Source: Apiospora phragmitis
Taxonomy: Eukaryota > Ascomycota > Sordariomycetes > Amphisphaeriales > Apiosporaceae
Assembly (NCBI GenBank): GCA_038363925.1
Contig: JAQQWL010000001.1
Span: 1 to 64,000, forward strand
DNA length: 64,000 nucleotides
Direction: 5' to 3'
The position numbers and the translations under genes are program-made. Positions 1-12,350 of this stretch are shown one piece after another. Below the pieces are notes generated by a model. That model was not told the DNA's origin, searched no databases, and saw only the letters and a program-made list of their open reading frames with translations. Position 1 is the first letter of the stretch. The number at the start of each line of letters is the position of its first letter.

Positions 1-1758
1 TAAAAGATGCCGGCTTTTTTAAATAGCCTAGCTAATACGAGGTTAATATGTATCGAAAGAATGTAGGCGATATTCTCGAAAGTAAAAACTATAGTTTAGC
101 TTTTTAATCGTTAGATAATAATTTCTATATTTCTCTAAAAAAAGATATCGAGTATTATTCTTTTACTAATAACTTTTTCGTTTAGTAAAGCTATATGTAT
201 ATTTTTAAAACGGCTGCGTTAGTTATAAATATATATGCTACTACCGCTGTTAAAAATTATTAAGCGTTTTAAGGGATAGTTTTTATTTTAATTTAATAAA
301 ATAAGAAAAACCTCGTATATTATTAACGTTATATATAATAAAACTACTTATAATAATAGCTACTTCGTTACGTTATTAAAGGCCGTGCTACTTTAATTAA
401 TACCGCATCGTTAAGCTTTATTTAATATGTTAACTATTTAAGTATTATTTTTAATAATACGGCTTCGAGTTTTTTCGATCTTCTTTTTAACCGTATTATT
501 TTTAAGTTTATCTTAAATTTATTATTATACCTTAAAGTCTAGCCTCTAATCTAATAGGCGTAATTCTTTAATTAAGTATTTATACTCGCTGTATTAATAC
601 TTTTTCCTATAGAGGCATAGTCTTAATAACTGCCTACTCTTTTTTTTTACATAATAAAGATCTAGGCATAGTAGTATCGAATTGTGGCTCTCATCCGTTA
701 AGTATAGGAGCAGCTACGTAGGCTCCGCGAGAGATAATTAAATAGATAAACTAAACGTTTTATTTTAACGAAGGTGGTTCGTAAATGCGTTATAAATTAT
801 CTCGACCTTAATAGGTTTAAATAAAGACTATTAAATCTCTTTATTAATTTTATACTTTTAATTATTAACGAAATCGCTTATTATTAAATAAATCGAAGTA
901 ATAAAAGCTTAATAAGCGTGGTATATAGAAACCGATAAAAGGTTAAGCTCTCTTACTTCGAGATACGCGTTCCACTAATCGAGTAGCTAGCTATCGATAT
1001 TCCTTCCACTTAACTCAGGTTAGCTAAGCTTATATAAAAGTTAATTAACCTCTATTTTATACTATTAATTACCGGGCTTAAAGTAATCCTTAATTACTAG
1101 TATCTTATCCTTTAAAGTCTGCTTACTTTTAAATAAGGCGTGGTGGCGCTCGGAGACGCTAGCTAAAAACTAAGCTTCGAACTTCTAGGCTTGCGCGTTT
1201 TATAGCTGGTATTCGAGAAGCTTCTCTTTCCTTATCTATAAAGAACTTATACTTATTAAATTCGGTTAGTCGAAGTTGGAGATATTTATTACACCTTTTT
1301 TTATTTTTAAAATAAATAGTAGAGGAGGCTTTTTAAAGAGAGGGACGACCTTTAACTATAGTCGTTTTAAATCGATATTACTTTAAAGGAGAGGTGCTTT
1401 TACTTTAGCTTTAAAGTAGAAGGCCTCGTATTAATAAAGCTCGTTAAGCTTATTTAAATAAACGAATAAAGTAGCTATAATATTACTAAGTAAAATAATA
1501 AAGATTAAATATATATAGCTTTAATTAAGTATATATTAAGCTTATAATTATAAGATTTATTATTAATAAGAAATAAAAAGAGGATAATATATTAACTTAT
1601 ATATAAGTACTAGCTCTTAATATAAAAAGGAATAATTAAATAAAGCTATATAAGCTTTTAAAGGTAGACTATATACACGTATTAAGAGAATGTCCTAAAT
1701 AGGCATTACGCGTACAGTGTTTCCTAGAGGTTTCTCTAGTGGGGATGCGCCCTAGCGG

Positions 1759-1772
1759 CGATCACGTGATCG
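1759..1772. repeat. 14-bp perfect palindrome in a GC-normal patch
   Basis: CGATCACGTGATCG is its own reverse complement. It sits inside a roughly 60-bp patch of normal base composition (about 1720-1780) within otherwise RIP-degraded DNA. It could be part of a former LTR or an element end. No function is shown. Confidence 0.5.
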
Positions 1773-3736
1773 TGTAAGTCTTTAAAATCTAACACGGTCT
1801 ATAAGAGTTATTTTACGATTATCTTCGCTATATCTTTTTTTATAGTAAGTGGAGCTAAATCGCGGCGAGTTTATAATAAAATAAGTATTAACTATTTTAT
1901 TAATTATTTTTACTTTTCCTCGAAGTTTTTATGATATAGAATTAAGTATTTAGCTATTTCTCGTCCTTTACCGTAGCTATATAACGGGCGTCGAAACGTT
2001 TAAAACTTAATAAATAAATAAGAATATTTTTATTTTTTTAATACGTACTTATATTAAAACCGACGTTTCGTACTTAAGTATATTATTATAACAACGGCAC
2101 GCTCTTTAGATTAATAGCGATTTTATAGCTAGTTCGCGGCGTCTTCGCGTAAGAGTAATAACGTAAAACTATTTTTATTCTTATTTTTTAAACGCTTATT
2201 TAACCGTTTAACCGTTTAATTATAAAATTATAAAAGCTTTATTAATAACTTTTTAAACCCTTTTTTATTTCTTTTTCTTTATATTATATTTTTTATTAAT
2301 AATTTCAGCCGTTTTTATATAATCGCCGCGTAAGAGTTATAACTTTTTATTAATTTCTATATATATTTTTAATATATATGTAAACGTTTATTTCGTTATT
2401 TTTGTAATATTTTCTTTTTTTAAAAAAGGCCGCGTATAAATAATTTAATAAAAATTTAATTATACGAGTACCGACCATAATTTATAATAATACGGATTAT
2501 ATGTTTTAATAAAAATTAAAGGAAGGAATTATTATCTTAATTTTTAAATAATATTAAAGGGTCGCTTTATATACTTTTATTACGGTTTAAAGGTAAGAGT
2601 TTTAAATTATAATAAAACTGAAAGCCGGCCTTTTTTTAATATCGGTTATTTTATATTAAATTAATACTTTATATATAAGTACGTTACGAATTATTTTTAT
2701 ATAAAGTTTTTTTACTTTTCGTATTAAGTATTTTTAAATTAATGTTATGAATTTAATAAAAATTAAAGTTTAAGTAATTATTTTCGCTGTAATTTTTAAA
2801 ATATAATTTTTTTATTATAATTTTTAATAAAACTATACGCGAGAAATCTCATAAAGGTTATTAATAATATAATAACGTTCTTAAGGCGTACTTATAATAT
2901 ATAAGTTTTTTACGTTTTAATAAAATAAATAAGCTTATTTTTTTTAAGTTCGAATTTTATTTTTTTCGTACACGTTTAACGGTTATAAATCTCTTAGTTT
3001 TTTTTAAATTACGGTAATTCGTAACGTAATTTAGTTCGATTATAATAAAATTCGTATAATTTATAAACTTAATAATAAACTATTCGTAAATCGCGAGTTT
3101 TTTATATAAAATAGTGATATAAAGAATAAAAAAGATCGGTAAAAATAGGGAGTTTTATAATATATTAGCGCGAAGCTAGATTTTATTCGACGATTCGCTA
3201 TTAAAATAAAGGTAAACCGATTTATTTATAATAAAGCTTTTAATTTAACGGTAAACTTATTTTAAAACTTTTTTTCGCGTAATATAATTATTAGTTTTTA
3301 ATAGTTTATTATATTAAATACGTTTTTAACATTAAATTAAAAAAAAGAAACGACGCTTTTTAATTATTATACCGTTTATATAATATCGATAATTAGCTAG
3401 ATAACGAGCTTAGTAAATCGTTACGTACGGTTTCTTATTTAACTTTTAAGTAAAAGCGTACACTTTTTAATTATTTTAATAAATCGTTAATATATCGCTA
3501 TTTCTATTACTTTATCGATTATATTAAATAATAAAATAAGTCTTTATCTATCGATTATTTATTTTTTAATTATTTTATTCGGTTTAAAAATTATAATAAC
3601 TTTCGTTGTATAAAACTATTTAAAGAAATAAATAAACTTAAACCTCGTTAGTATTAAAACCGTTAATATATATAAAAAAAGGTTTACCGTATATTTTAAA
3701 AAAGCCGGTAAGTATTAAGTCTTCTTTTAGGGATTT

Positions 3737-3955
3737 TTAAGACTTAGTCCTTTTAAGGATATCTTTAATTTCCTTAGCTGTCACCTCTATTTCGATAGGG
3801 GTAAGGCTAGGGGCTGGCCGGTGGCTCGGTGCGTTGTTATTGTCGTTATCGTTGTCGTTGTCGTTATTTAGGTTTTTAAGGTCTGTTTTTAAGTTTAGGA
3901 AGAACCTTTTTAAAAAAAGCGCGGCTTTTTTAGCGTAACTTCGCGCCTTAATCAT
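3737..3955 (-). other. Short open frame with Asn-Asp repeat inside degraded repeat
   Basis: This is a 72-codon uninterrupted minus-strand frame in otherwise stop-riddled DNA. It is lysine-rich at the N-terminus, followed by an (Asn-Asp) run encoded by a six-base microsatellite at about 3838-3870, then a Pro/Ser stretch and a charged end. It may be the tail of a transposon protein. I do not recognise it, and an independent gene is unlikely given the surroundings. Confidence 0.2.
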
Positions 3956-4619
3956 AGCTTTTTCGTTACGTTTTAAATTCGAAATACTTATTATTTATAA
4001 TAACGCTTAGCTTTATAATCGAGCTTATCGTTTAAGCGATTAAAACTTTTTAAAGTTATAAGAAGTAATAGCGACCGCGTAGCGCTAGCTTTTCGTTTTT
4101 TATTTTTTTAATGGCTTTTTTTAAGTTTATTTTTATTTTAATATATTAATTTTAAATATATTATAAAAGTATTTTAAAATAAGTTCGGTAGCGTTAGTTT
4201 ATAATCGTTTATACTTTTTATACCTTTAATAATTATTAAAGCTAATTTTTTTTAATAGAGGGTTTTTTTTTAATATTATTATATCGACGATCTTTCGTAA
4301 GATGCTTATAAAGTTATTAGCAGCTTAATCGAGCTTTTCCGCGCTTATTAATTTAATAAAATCGTTTAAATATACTTTAGCTTTTACTTATACTAACCTT
4401 TTATTTAATATCATTTAGTTTTATCCCTTTATTTTCGCTTTATTATTTTATAGCGAATTAGTTTTTAATTCGACGCGGACGACCTACGCTTTATAGTTAA
4501 AGCCTTTTAAGCTAAAGTTTTTTTTATATATAATTATTATTTTTTTTATAATTTAAACTAAGTTTAATATAAACTCTTTTTATTCGTAGCGTCGCCTCGT
4601 AATCTTTTTATATAACGTA

Positions 4620-6481
4620 ACGTATCTCATAAGCGAATATCTTATATAAGCGAATATCTTATTCTTTTATACCCTTTTTAATAAAATATAAATTAATTTT
4701 ACTATAACCTATTTAGTATATTAAAATTAATCGGAATCCTTATTTTTAAATACTTCTATATTATTTTAATAAGTATACGTATTATACCCGGGCTCTCCGT
4801 AGATTTTATAACGCTATAAACGTGTTTTAAACGTCCTCGTATAACCACTCCTCCGACGCGATTCGTCTTATAATTATTTATTAATATTCTTTTAAAACTA
4901 TAAGTTTTTTTTAGTTTATATATAAAATGATCATTTATTTTATAGCCGTTTCTTTTTTATACGGCGGCGCCGGCTAAATATCTTATTTACTTTTTCGAAG
5001 TATCGCGTTCTTACTTTTTAAAAAAATAACTCGGTATATAATATACGTTATAACCTTTACGATTTAATTAAAGCTAATTAAAATAAATATAAGAGAATTA
5101 TTTTAATATTATATAATACGGTTTCGAACGTATTCGGTTTAAAATTAAGCCTTAATCGAATTATTTAAAGTTTTTAATTTTTAAAAAATAAATAGGCTAA
5201 AAAACATCCCCGGAAGTATTAAAATATATAGCTTTATATTTAACTATAAAATAATATATTCCGGATTATACGAAATAAGTCCTATTTTTTCGAAAGCCTC
5301 CTTATATATTTAAAACGGTAAAAATCGCTTAGAACGCTTTTAAAAACGCTAATAAGAAATCCTCCTTTAAAATATAAGTAATATACGCCCGTATAAAACA
5401 TTTAATTTCTTTCTCGTATACCCTTTTTAATATATAAAAATAGCCGATATTAAAAGGCTAGAATTTATACGATAAATAAGATGGTATATAAAGTATAATA
5501 ATCGAGTTCTCTTTATAATAAAGTTCGAAAACTATCGAATAGTAACTTTCGTAGCCGTCTAGGACTAAAAGGCGATAACGACCCTTTATATAAAACTTAA
5601 TATATTAATTAAAATATTAAATCTACTCCTCGCCTTTTTTATTTATAGTTTAGCTATTTTTAATAATTACGATCACCTAATCCTTCGGTAATAAGCTGTT
5701 TTCGTATTAAAAAAAGAGGTACGTTTTCTTAATAAAAATAATATACGGAGAAATAGCGTAACCGTGTAATACGACGCTTTAAATAATTATAACTTATTTT
5801 TAATTCTTTTATTATATTATTTTAAGTTTTTCGTATTAATTAAAACTAATTACGATTATTTTAAACGAGATTTAACTTATAAAAAAGCCGGTCTCGTTAA
5901 AGTTATAAATATCCTTTTTTTAAATCTTATACTTATAAATTATATTCCGTACGAAAGTAAACTACGCGTAATACGCGTCGGGATCTTCGTAAAAGATTCT
6001 TTAATAATCGATTCTTCGGTTAAAACGCGTCCGGAGGTCTAGTTATCGTCGTATAAAGTTAAAGGCCTAATTAACGCCGACGCGTCCCGCGCTACTTAAG
6101 TTAAATAATCGATTCGCTATATCTTCTATACTACTTAGCCGGGGAAGAAACGATTATATATTTAAATTAATAATATATTAAATAATTGCATTTTGCGGAA
6201 TTTAAAAGCTTTTAAAAATTCGTGAGATATTTCGCGTCGTATAGGTTAACTATTTCGTTTATATTATAAGGTTTTTAATAGGACGTAATAAATTAATACA
6301 GCCTTTTATACGCTTAAAATTAAGTCTTTTTAAAACGTTTAAAGCGTTAGAATTATATTACTCTCTTTTTAAAGTTATAGCATTTTCGGATGTAAAAGAA
6401 TATAAAAAAAGGTTAATGCTATAAGGAAATTTATAAAAGTGAGATATTCGCTTATGTGGGATATTCGTTTATGGGATACGT
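4620..6481 (-). mobile_element. Pogo/Fot1-like DNA transposon, full length, RIP-inactivated (copy D)
   Basis: The element is 1862 bp and is flanked by TA on both sides (4618-4619 and 6482-6483). It begins ACGTATC and ends GATACGT. Each end carries two spaced copies of a motif close to ATAAGCGAATAT (for example 4629-4660 and, inverted, 6440-6475). The transposase reads on the minus strand: reverse-complementing about 5880-5915 gives a DIYNF-ETGF motif typical of pogo-family DDE transposases. The first catalytic Asp codon is AAC (Asn) here, a RIP-type G-to-A change, and the frame is full of TAA/TAG stops. The same element recurs four more times in the window. It is certainly inactive. Confidence 0.85.
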
Positions 6482-6483
6482 TA

Positions 6484-7390
6484 TTTCGGATTATATAATA
6501 TAAATCCTACCTTTTAGAAACCTCCTTAAATATTTAAAACGATAAAAGTGGCTTGAAACACTTTTAAAAACGCTAGTAAAAAGGCCTCTTTTAAAATATA
6601 AATAATATACGCTCGTATAAAACCTTTAATTTCTTTCTTATATAACTTTTTTAATATATAAAAATAGCCGATATTAAAAAGTTAAAACTTATATAATAAA
6701 TAAGAAAATATATAAAGTATAATAGTCGAGTTCTTTTTATAATAAAGCTCGAAAATAATTAAATAATAACTTTTTTAACCGTTAAAGACTAATAAGCGAT
6801 AAAATTTTTCGTATAAAACTTTATATATTTATCGAAATATTAAATTTAGTCCTCAATTTTTTCGTTTATAGTTTAACCGTTTTTAATAATTACGATTATT
6901 TAATCTTTTAATAATAAGCTATTTTCGTATTAAAAAAAAGGTGCGTTTTATTAATAAATATAATATATGAAGGGATAGCGTAACCGTATAATTCGACGCT
7001 TTAAATAATTATAACTTATTCTTAGTTCTTTTATTAAATTACTTTAAGCTTCTCGTATTAATCGGAGGTTATAACGATTATTTCGGACGAGATTTAGCTT
7101 ATAAAAAAGCCGGTCTCGTCGAAGTTATATATATTCTTTTTTTAAATCTTATATTTATTAATTATATCTCGTATAAAGGTAAATTACGCGCGATACGCGC
7201 CGAGATCTTTATAAAGGACTTTTTAATAATCGATTCTTCGATTAAAACGCGTCCGGAGGTCTAGTTATTATCGTATAAAGCTAGAGGCTTAGTTAACGTC
7301 GACGCGTCTCGCGTCGCGTTAAAAGGAATAATTAATTCGCTATATCTTTAATATTACTTATTTAAAGAAGAAACGATCGCGAATTTAGTT
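6484..7390 (-). mobile_element. Truncated pogo/Fot1-like fragment (copy E)
   Basis: This stretch aligns by eye with about 5268-6165 of the full-length copy, in the same orientation, and starts directly after that copy's right TA. Both ends of the element are missing: similarity starts in the middle of the transposase and fades after about 7385. Unlike the other copies, the reverse complement at about 7085-7115 keeps GAC in the NFDETGF motif, so the first catalytic Asp codon survived. Stops elsewhere show that it is dead. Confidence 0.7.
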
Positions 7391-8096
7391 TAATTATATA
7401 TTAAACTATTATATTTTCTTTAAAAATAGTAAGCTTATATATTAATAATTATATATTTTATTATAAAATACCGCCGCGATATTAAAAACGTAAAATTATA
7501 TAAAAATATTATAAACTTATATTATAAATCGAAAACTTAATTTAAAACTATTTCGAAGCGCTTAAAACGCTAATTATATATCGCTTTCTTTTTAATTACT
7601 AACTATAATGAAATAGTGAAAAAGAAATGAAATAGACTTAGTTGTTAAGAATTACGGGAAAATGGTCAGTTAGACCGTAAGGTACGTTAGTGGTTTTCCA
7701 ACACATGATGGTTCCACAAGTCTGACATGGCTTCCAGATCAAACATCAGCAGATACTGTCTACGAAACTGCTTTCAGCTATAAAGTGATGGCCGTGGTTG
7801 GCTCTTTTAATGGCTCTCTTGTCCGCCCCTTTCTCGACTTCTTGGGATCGCTAGCTCCAGATTACCCCTACACTACATTGCCCTATAATGTCACACGCAT
7901 ACCAGCAGAGGCATGCATGTCGGCCCAACGAATAACTGCATTCCTGAAGGATACGGTGGCAAAGGGATAAAAGGACGTCTGAAGGATGCCAGACAAGGTG
8001 TGTATAGGTCCGACGAATCACCCTCCCGAAGGGAAAAGAAAGGACAGACAGACCAGAGCCCCTAGAAGTGCCATAGTCAATTATTAGCTGAATCAG
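7391..8096. other. Transition from repeat to gene-bearing DNA
   Basis: Base composition changes from RIP-degraded to normal at about 7600. A 61-codon frame at 7785-7970 (+) resembles part of a secreted or membrane protein (Asn-X-Thr sites, aromatic-rich) and may belong to the decayed gene that follows. It has no clear splice link to it. Confidence 0.35.
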
Positions 8097-8931
8097 AACC
8101 AAGCCGTTACTGCCCTTGTCACATATAACTACTACACCATGGCTGGGGGCTGGGAGTCTCAGTCACGTATCCCACGCTTGGCGCGCCGGCAGATTCCATT
8201 TACTGCGAGGGGAGAATGATTGTTTCTCGTACTTTGCTGAGCGGTGGACTTGAGATGGTCATACCGGAGGTGCCACAAGGCTATACGGATTACCCACTGG
8301 TCAGAATTTCCGATGCCCCCGCAGTCCAAATGGAATTCACGGAGATCAAGAACCACGGAGGGTTCGAGCAACCAGACTGTAATGTGTATGGTGCCCCAGC
8401 AACTCCCATTGGCATCAAGCTGTGCTTGGCACAAGGACCTAAGATAGGAGGGTTACAAGCAGGTGAGGCTTTCCGCTACCGCCTGTTCATGGCATCTCTA
8501 ACAGAACCAACTAGCCGTATTCTCTTGCACGAATGGAACAAATGGGAATGAGTGTCTTGGAAACAGAACTCTGCCCAACATCACGTATGGGCTCAAGATG
8601 TTCACGCGCCAAGCATCCATCATCGCATCTCAGTCCAATCACTCCATCATGGCACTGGAAGACCTGACTGAAGCGGTATTACTTCCACCAATCGACCTCA
8701 CAGCATACAGAATGGTACTGGACTGGCTCCTTAATTTCACCGCCGCCAATATCCCCGCCGCGTCCTCCATCGTGGCAAATCGCCGTCACGAGCGACCAAG
8801 TCCTGGATTTATCCGAAGATGGCGTTCTTTCGCGGAACTTCCAGAGTATCCTCGCCTTCCCTCTGTGGCTGTTCAACGACAACAGTTGGGGGAACACCGC
8901 GCGGCAGACCAACACCGTCACTACGACCTAA
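8097..8931 (+). pseudogene. Remnant of a DUF3176-like fungal membrane protein
   Basis: Coding similarity is carried by several frames. 8216-8462 encodes a segment that runs into a plausible intron at 8463-8514 (GTGAGG...ACTAG, phase 1). The next exon has a Cys- and Asn-glycosylation-rich stretch (residues like NGTNGNECLGNRT) and a WLLNFTAANIP segment. Near 8785 the frame shifts, and the third frame gives FQSILAFPLWLFNDNSWGN, a pattern I associate with the C-terminal ectodomain region of DUF3176-type fungal proteins, before a stop at 8929-8931. The N-terminal membrane helices and the final helix are missing. An apparently complete family member starts 1.4 kb downstream at 10297, so this may be a decayed paralogue. 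The family assignment is by recall, not alignment. Confidence 0.4.
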
Positions 8932-9011
8932 AGAGCCGAGGGCTGGAGACGCGAGTGCATCTTTCCATACTGTCGGATAGTGATTCACGGGCGTGCTGAC
9001 AATACATTCTT

Positions 9012-9466
9012 TAACGCTTTAGGTGGATAGCAGTAGGGGCTTTGACTTTAGCGATCCGAATAAGGGCCACACACGGAACATGGTACGCCGCTCCGATATC
9101 GTGTCTCTTTCGAGCGCATCCCTTTCTTGACATTGAAAACTGATCCTTGAGCCCGCAGGAGCAAGCTTGTGGCGAGCGTCAGCAGCCGCAAGACATTCAT
9201 CGACTCACTCAAGACCTTTATGACCAAATACGGCTTCCAGGGCGTCGATCTGGACTGGGAGTATCCCCTCAATACGCTTCGCGGCGGCGACCCCGCCAAC
9301 ACGCAAAAACCGGGTCCTTCTCGTCCGCGAGATACACGCCTCGTTCGCCGGTCAGTTTGGCTTAAGCCTGACGCTCACACCGGACTACTGGTACCTGCGG
9401 TACTTCGACGCCAAGGCGATGAAGAGCTCCGTGGACATTTTGCGGTCGGATGGCTAATAAGTATTC
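9012..9466 (+). pseudogene. GH18 chitinase fragment (relic)
   Basis: The segment encodes the GH18 active-site block. At about 9185-9270 the frame reads FIDSLKTFMTKYGFQG followed by VDLDWEYP, which is the DxxDxDxE motif with the catalytic Glu present. Upstream, an AVG...GFDFSDPNKG-like piece is split across two frames by one missing G in the run at about 9034-9038, and a possible intron lies between about 9075 and 9160. After about 9305 the frame shifts and the next frame gives LSLTLTPDYWYLRYFDAKAM, typical of fungal subgroup C chitinases, then stops at about 9466. Only around 130 of several hundred expected catalytic-domain residues remain. There is no signal peptide or LysM/chitin-binding part. 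It is a relic. Confidence 0.75.
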
Positions 9467-10296
9467 GTTTGCTCTGGTACGGATTCATGATTGTATACAA
9501 ATGCAAGTCTTTTCCACCCTCGGACCTCACAGACAGGCAACAGAGCCTGCAAGAGTCGGGCTATATCCGCACACTAGAGTCATAGTGGAGATGTCCTTTT
9601 TGGCAATCCCGTGATATTGGGCGGGTCACGGCAATTTGCCCTAACCAATTGCTAGTATTGCTTTTTATGACCGGGAACTACCCGCTCTTGGATCTTGAGG
9701 TGCCAGAACACACAGAAGAACACAGGGGTTTGCTACTGGTTCAAGATACGAAATAACCAGCTGCCCCCACCCCTTTCGCCCCCAACCCAGCTACCATCTA
9801 CGCTATAGATCGCGTGAGTTCCAAGCGTACCGTTTGAACCAAATCCGATCCTACCAGCGGAATAGGGAAAGGCCGGGTGCCAATAAGCGGTGCTCCTTAA
9901 CCGCTGGTGGGCACTTAATCTCTAGCGCAGTAGTAAGCACGACAGGGTTAACGGAACATTAAACACCTGGATCGAGAACCGACTCTGCAGATCATATCTG
10001 GCGGGAGACAAGCCTTTTAGCAAGGGGGGGGTGGTGGACTAGGCAGTAAAATTAAGTCCAGATACACTACGGATCAGCGTTTCTCATTATGGTCGCTTTT
10101 CTCGATCTCGCTGTTCGTGCGACACGTGTTGAATTTCTATCTTTTGATATGACAGTATTTCATCATCGGTTTTAACTCCAACTCGCCATCTGCTGTCGGT
10201 CGCCGGAATTGACGACTGCCTAGATGAGCAGCTATTGTCCCATACAGAACATCGCGCTATGAATACTCTATCAGGACGGCGAATCGACTATATGAA
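9467..10296. other. Intergenic, no gene seen
   Basis: This is normal-composition DNA upstream of the DUF3176 gene. I found no conserved frame. It presumably includes that gene's promoter, but no specific element is identifiable. Confidence 0.5.
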
Positions 10297-12321
10297 ATGA
10301 CGCCTAAAGCATTTTACGAATTACAACCGAACGGCCCAAAAATCTCTATTGGAGGTGTCTCGCCATTAGGGGGGGAATACGACGAGTACCTGCAAGGCTA
10401 CGATGTGCCTAGGAGTCAGACCGGCTCGGAGGCCCGTTTTCGATCCACTGCAATTGAAGTCCCGCCAGAAAGCCCGTTCGAACCCTCGAACAATGGGAAT
10501 AGACGAGCAAAAGCCTCTCACTCATGGTGGTGGGCTGAGATCGCCTCGGTGGTCAGCAGCATCGCCGCCATGGTCGCGCTAGTCGTGGTCCTGGCACTGT
10601 TCGACGGCCGGGCCCTGTCGCAGTGGAATTTCTTTCTCCAGCCCAACACCATCATCTCCATCCTCGCCATGGTCAGCAAGGCGTCCATGTTGCTGGCGGT
10701 GAGCGCCTGCCTCAGCCAGCTCAAGTGGACGCACTTCCACGACCAGCCGCGGCCCCTGAGCCATCTTCAAATTCTCGACAGCGCCAGTCGCGGACCCCTT
10801 GGTTCGCTATTCCTCATGGGTAGCCTCCGGTTCGGCTCAGTTCTGGCCTTCTTGTTTGCGGTTGTTACTATTGCCAGCGTGGCGATAGATCCCACCGCAC
10901 AGCAAATTCTCGACTTTCCTAGTCGAATCGCAGAGCTGGAGACTGTTACGTCCAAACTCGGTGTGGCTAAGCAGTACGCCTCCAGGGCGTTTAATAATAA
11001 GTACCCCGAAGCCGATGCGGCAAGTATGTGTTTTTACCAACACTCACACCTCTCAAGACTGCTCGGGACCCGGTCTGACCAAGCCACATTTAGACTTTTA
11101 TATCGAATATTTCAATGGAGATACACTGCTCCTCCAGTCTGGGCTATTAAACGCCATTTTTGGCTCAATATCTGAGCCGTCTTACTCCTGCCCGCCACCG
11201 GCAACATCTTGTTCATGGCCGGAGTTCTCGACTCTCGGCGTATGTAGGTCGTTCCGCAACTTGACGGACATTGCAAAGCCCGGATGCAACTACACCTCGA
11301 GCGATAATGACCCCCCATTCCGGAACTTGACGTGCACGTACGACTACACTGGCCGCAACCGATCCGAGTTTCTGGTCGACATGGAATGGCACCTGACGGC
11401 GAGGCCCGGACGCGACGGAAAGATGCAGGCCACCCCGGTCGATTACACGTGGTATCGGTCCGTGAGCACCATCCACACGGACGGATTCGGACACCAGACT
11501 CTGTCCATGACATCCGTGAAGGTTCTAAATGGCAATAACGGAATCGATATCCCAAGCCGCCCCCGACGGAAATGCTGCAGTCCAATTGGTACCTTTGTGA
11601 ACAGACTCATCGCGGGGCGGGCATCGACTCGGGCAAGCTTTCGCCAGGCAGTGTCGTCTCGGAGCTTCTGACCCCTCTGCGAAACAGAACGGTCCCCGCC
11701 GACACAAGGGAGGGCGGCACTCTCTATGACGAGAACTTCATCACCTACCATGCCAACTCCAGCGGCCACGAGTACATCACCGGGAGCTACCAGTTCAGCC
11801 GCTTGTACGAGTTCCTCAAGCCCGCGCTGGACAACCGGTTCGGCCTGTTTGACAACGCGTCGCATGTCGAGTCGGGCGGGAGCCTCGGCGAGCTGCTGCC
11901 CTTGGGTTACTACATGAACCTGACGGACCATGCGGCCATGACCGGCCACATCGCCGACGGCATCTCGGCGCAGATGCGGAGCAAGTCGCCCGGGGATAAC
12001 AACAACCTGACCATGCTCGATGGGTCGGCGTTCCGAGCTGAGACCTACATCCACGTGCGATGGCCATGGTTCATTTTGGCGCTGGTGGAGGTAGTGGCAG
12101 CTACTCTGCTGGTGGCTTCTACGATCTTCATAACTCGAGGCCAGCCCCTGCTCAAGTCGTCAGTCATGGCTCTGCTGCTACATGGCCTGGACGGATGGGA
12201 GGAGGAGGGGAAGGCGGGAAGTTTAGAAACGGAAAAAGACCTAGAAGAGCGCTCCAGGGCCATGACAGGAAGACTCTGCGAGGATGATAATGGCTGGTTG
12301 AGATTTGCAAAAACAGTTTAA
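10297..12321 (+). CDS. DUF3176-family integral membrane protein, 3 exons
   Basis: The proposed exons are 10297-11023, 11094-11515 and 11581-12321, giving 629 residues. Intron 1 (11024-11093) has GTATGT, a CTGAC branch and TTTAG, phase 1. Intron 2 (11516-11580) has a weaker GTGAAG donor and CTGCAG acceptor but restores the frame at phase 0. The N-terminus is hydrophilic. Membrane helices lie at about residues 82-102, 117-139 and 178-198. Between the second and third is PLSHLQILDSASRGPLGSL, the hallmark of DUF3176. A large Cys- and Asn-X-Thr-rich extracytoplasmic region follows, then a last helix (WFILALVEVVAATLLVAST) and a PLLKSSVMALLLHGL tail. The function of the family is unknown. It is among the few genes here with an unbroken frame. 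Confidence 0.8.
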
Positions 12322-12350
12322 CGGCCAAAATTTTATATAGAGAGAATTAG

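Larger units (their letters stand above)
1..4617. repeat. RIP-degraded repeat block, left edge
   Basis: This is very AT-rich sequence dominated by TpA, with stop codons in all frames and no usable gene. A loosely continuous plus-strand frame can be followed through about 1-1780, and another through about 2400-3700, broken almost only by TAA and TAG. That is what CAA, CAG and TGG codons become under RIP. I could not assign either frame to a family. A patch near 1720-1780 keeps normal GC and contains a perfect 14-bp palindrome. The block probably holds several decayed transposable elements whose ends I cannot place. Confidence 0.7.

Noticed and set aside
1..1780. Possible Starship captain (DUF3435 tyrosine recombinase) in the left AT-rich block
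   Set aside because: A long loosely continuous frame exists, but I could not place the Arg-His-Arg-Tyr signature or any convincing block. The absence of TGA stops is expected in any RIP-degraded DNA.
11443..12054. 203-codon minus-strand frame
   Set aside because: Antisense to exons 2-3 of the DUF3176 gene, with no recognisable domain.
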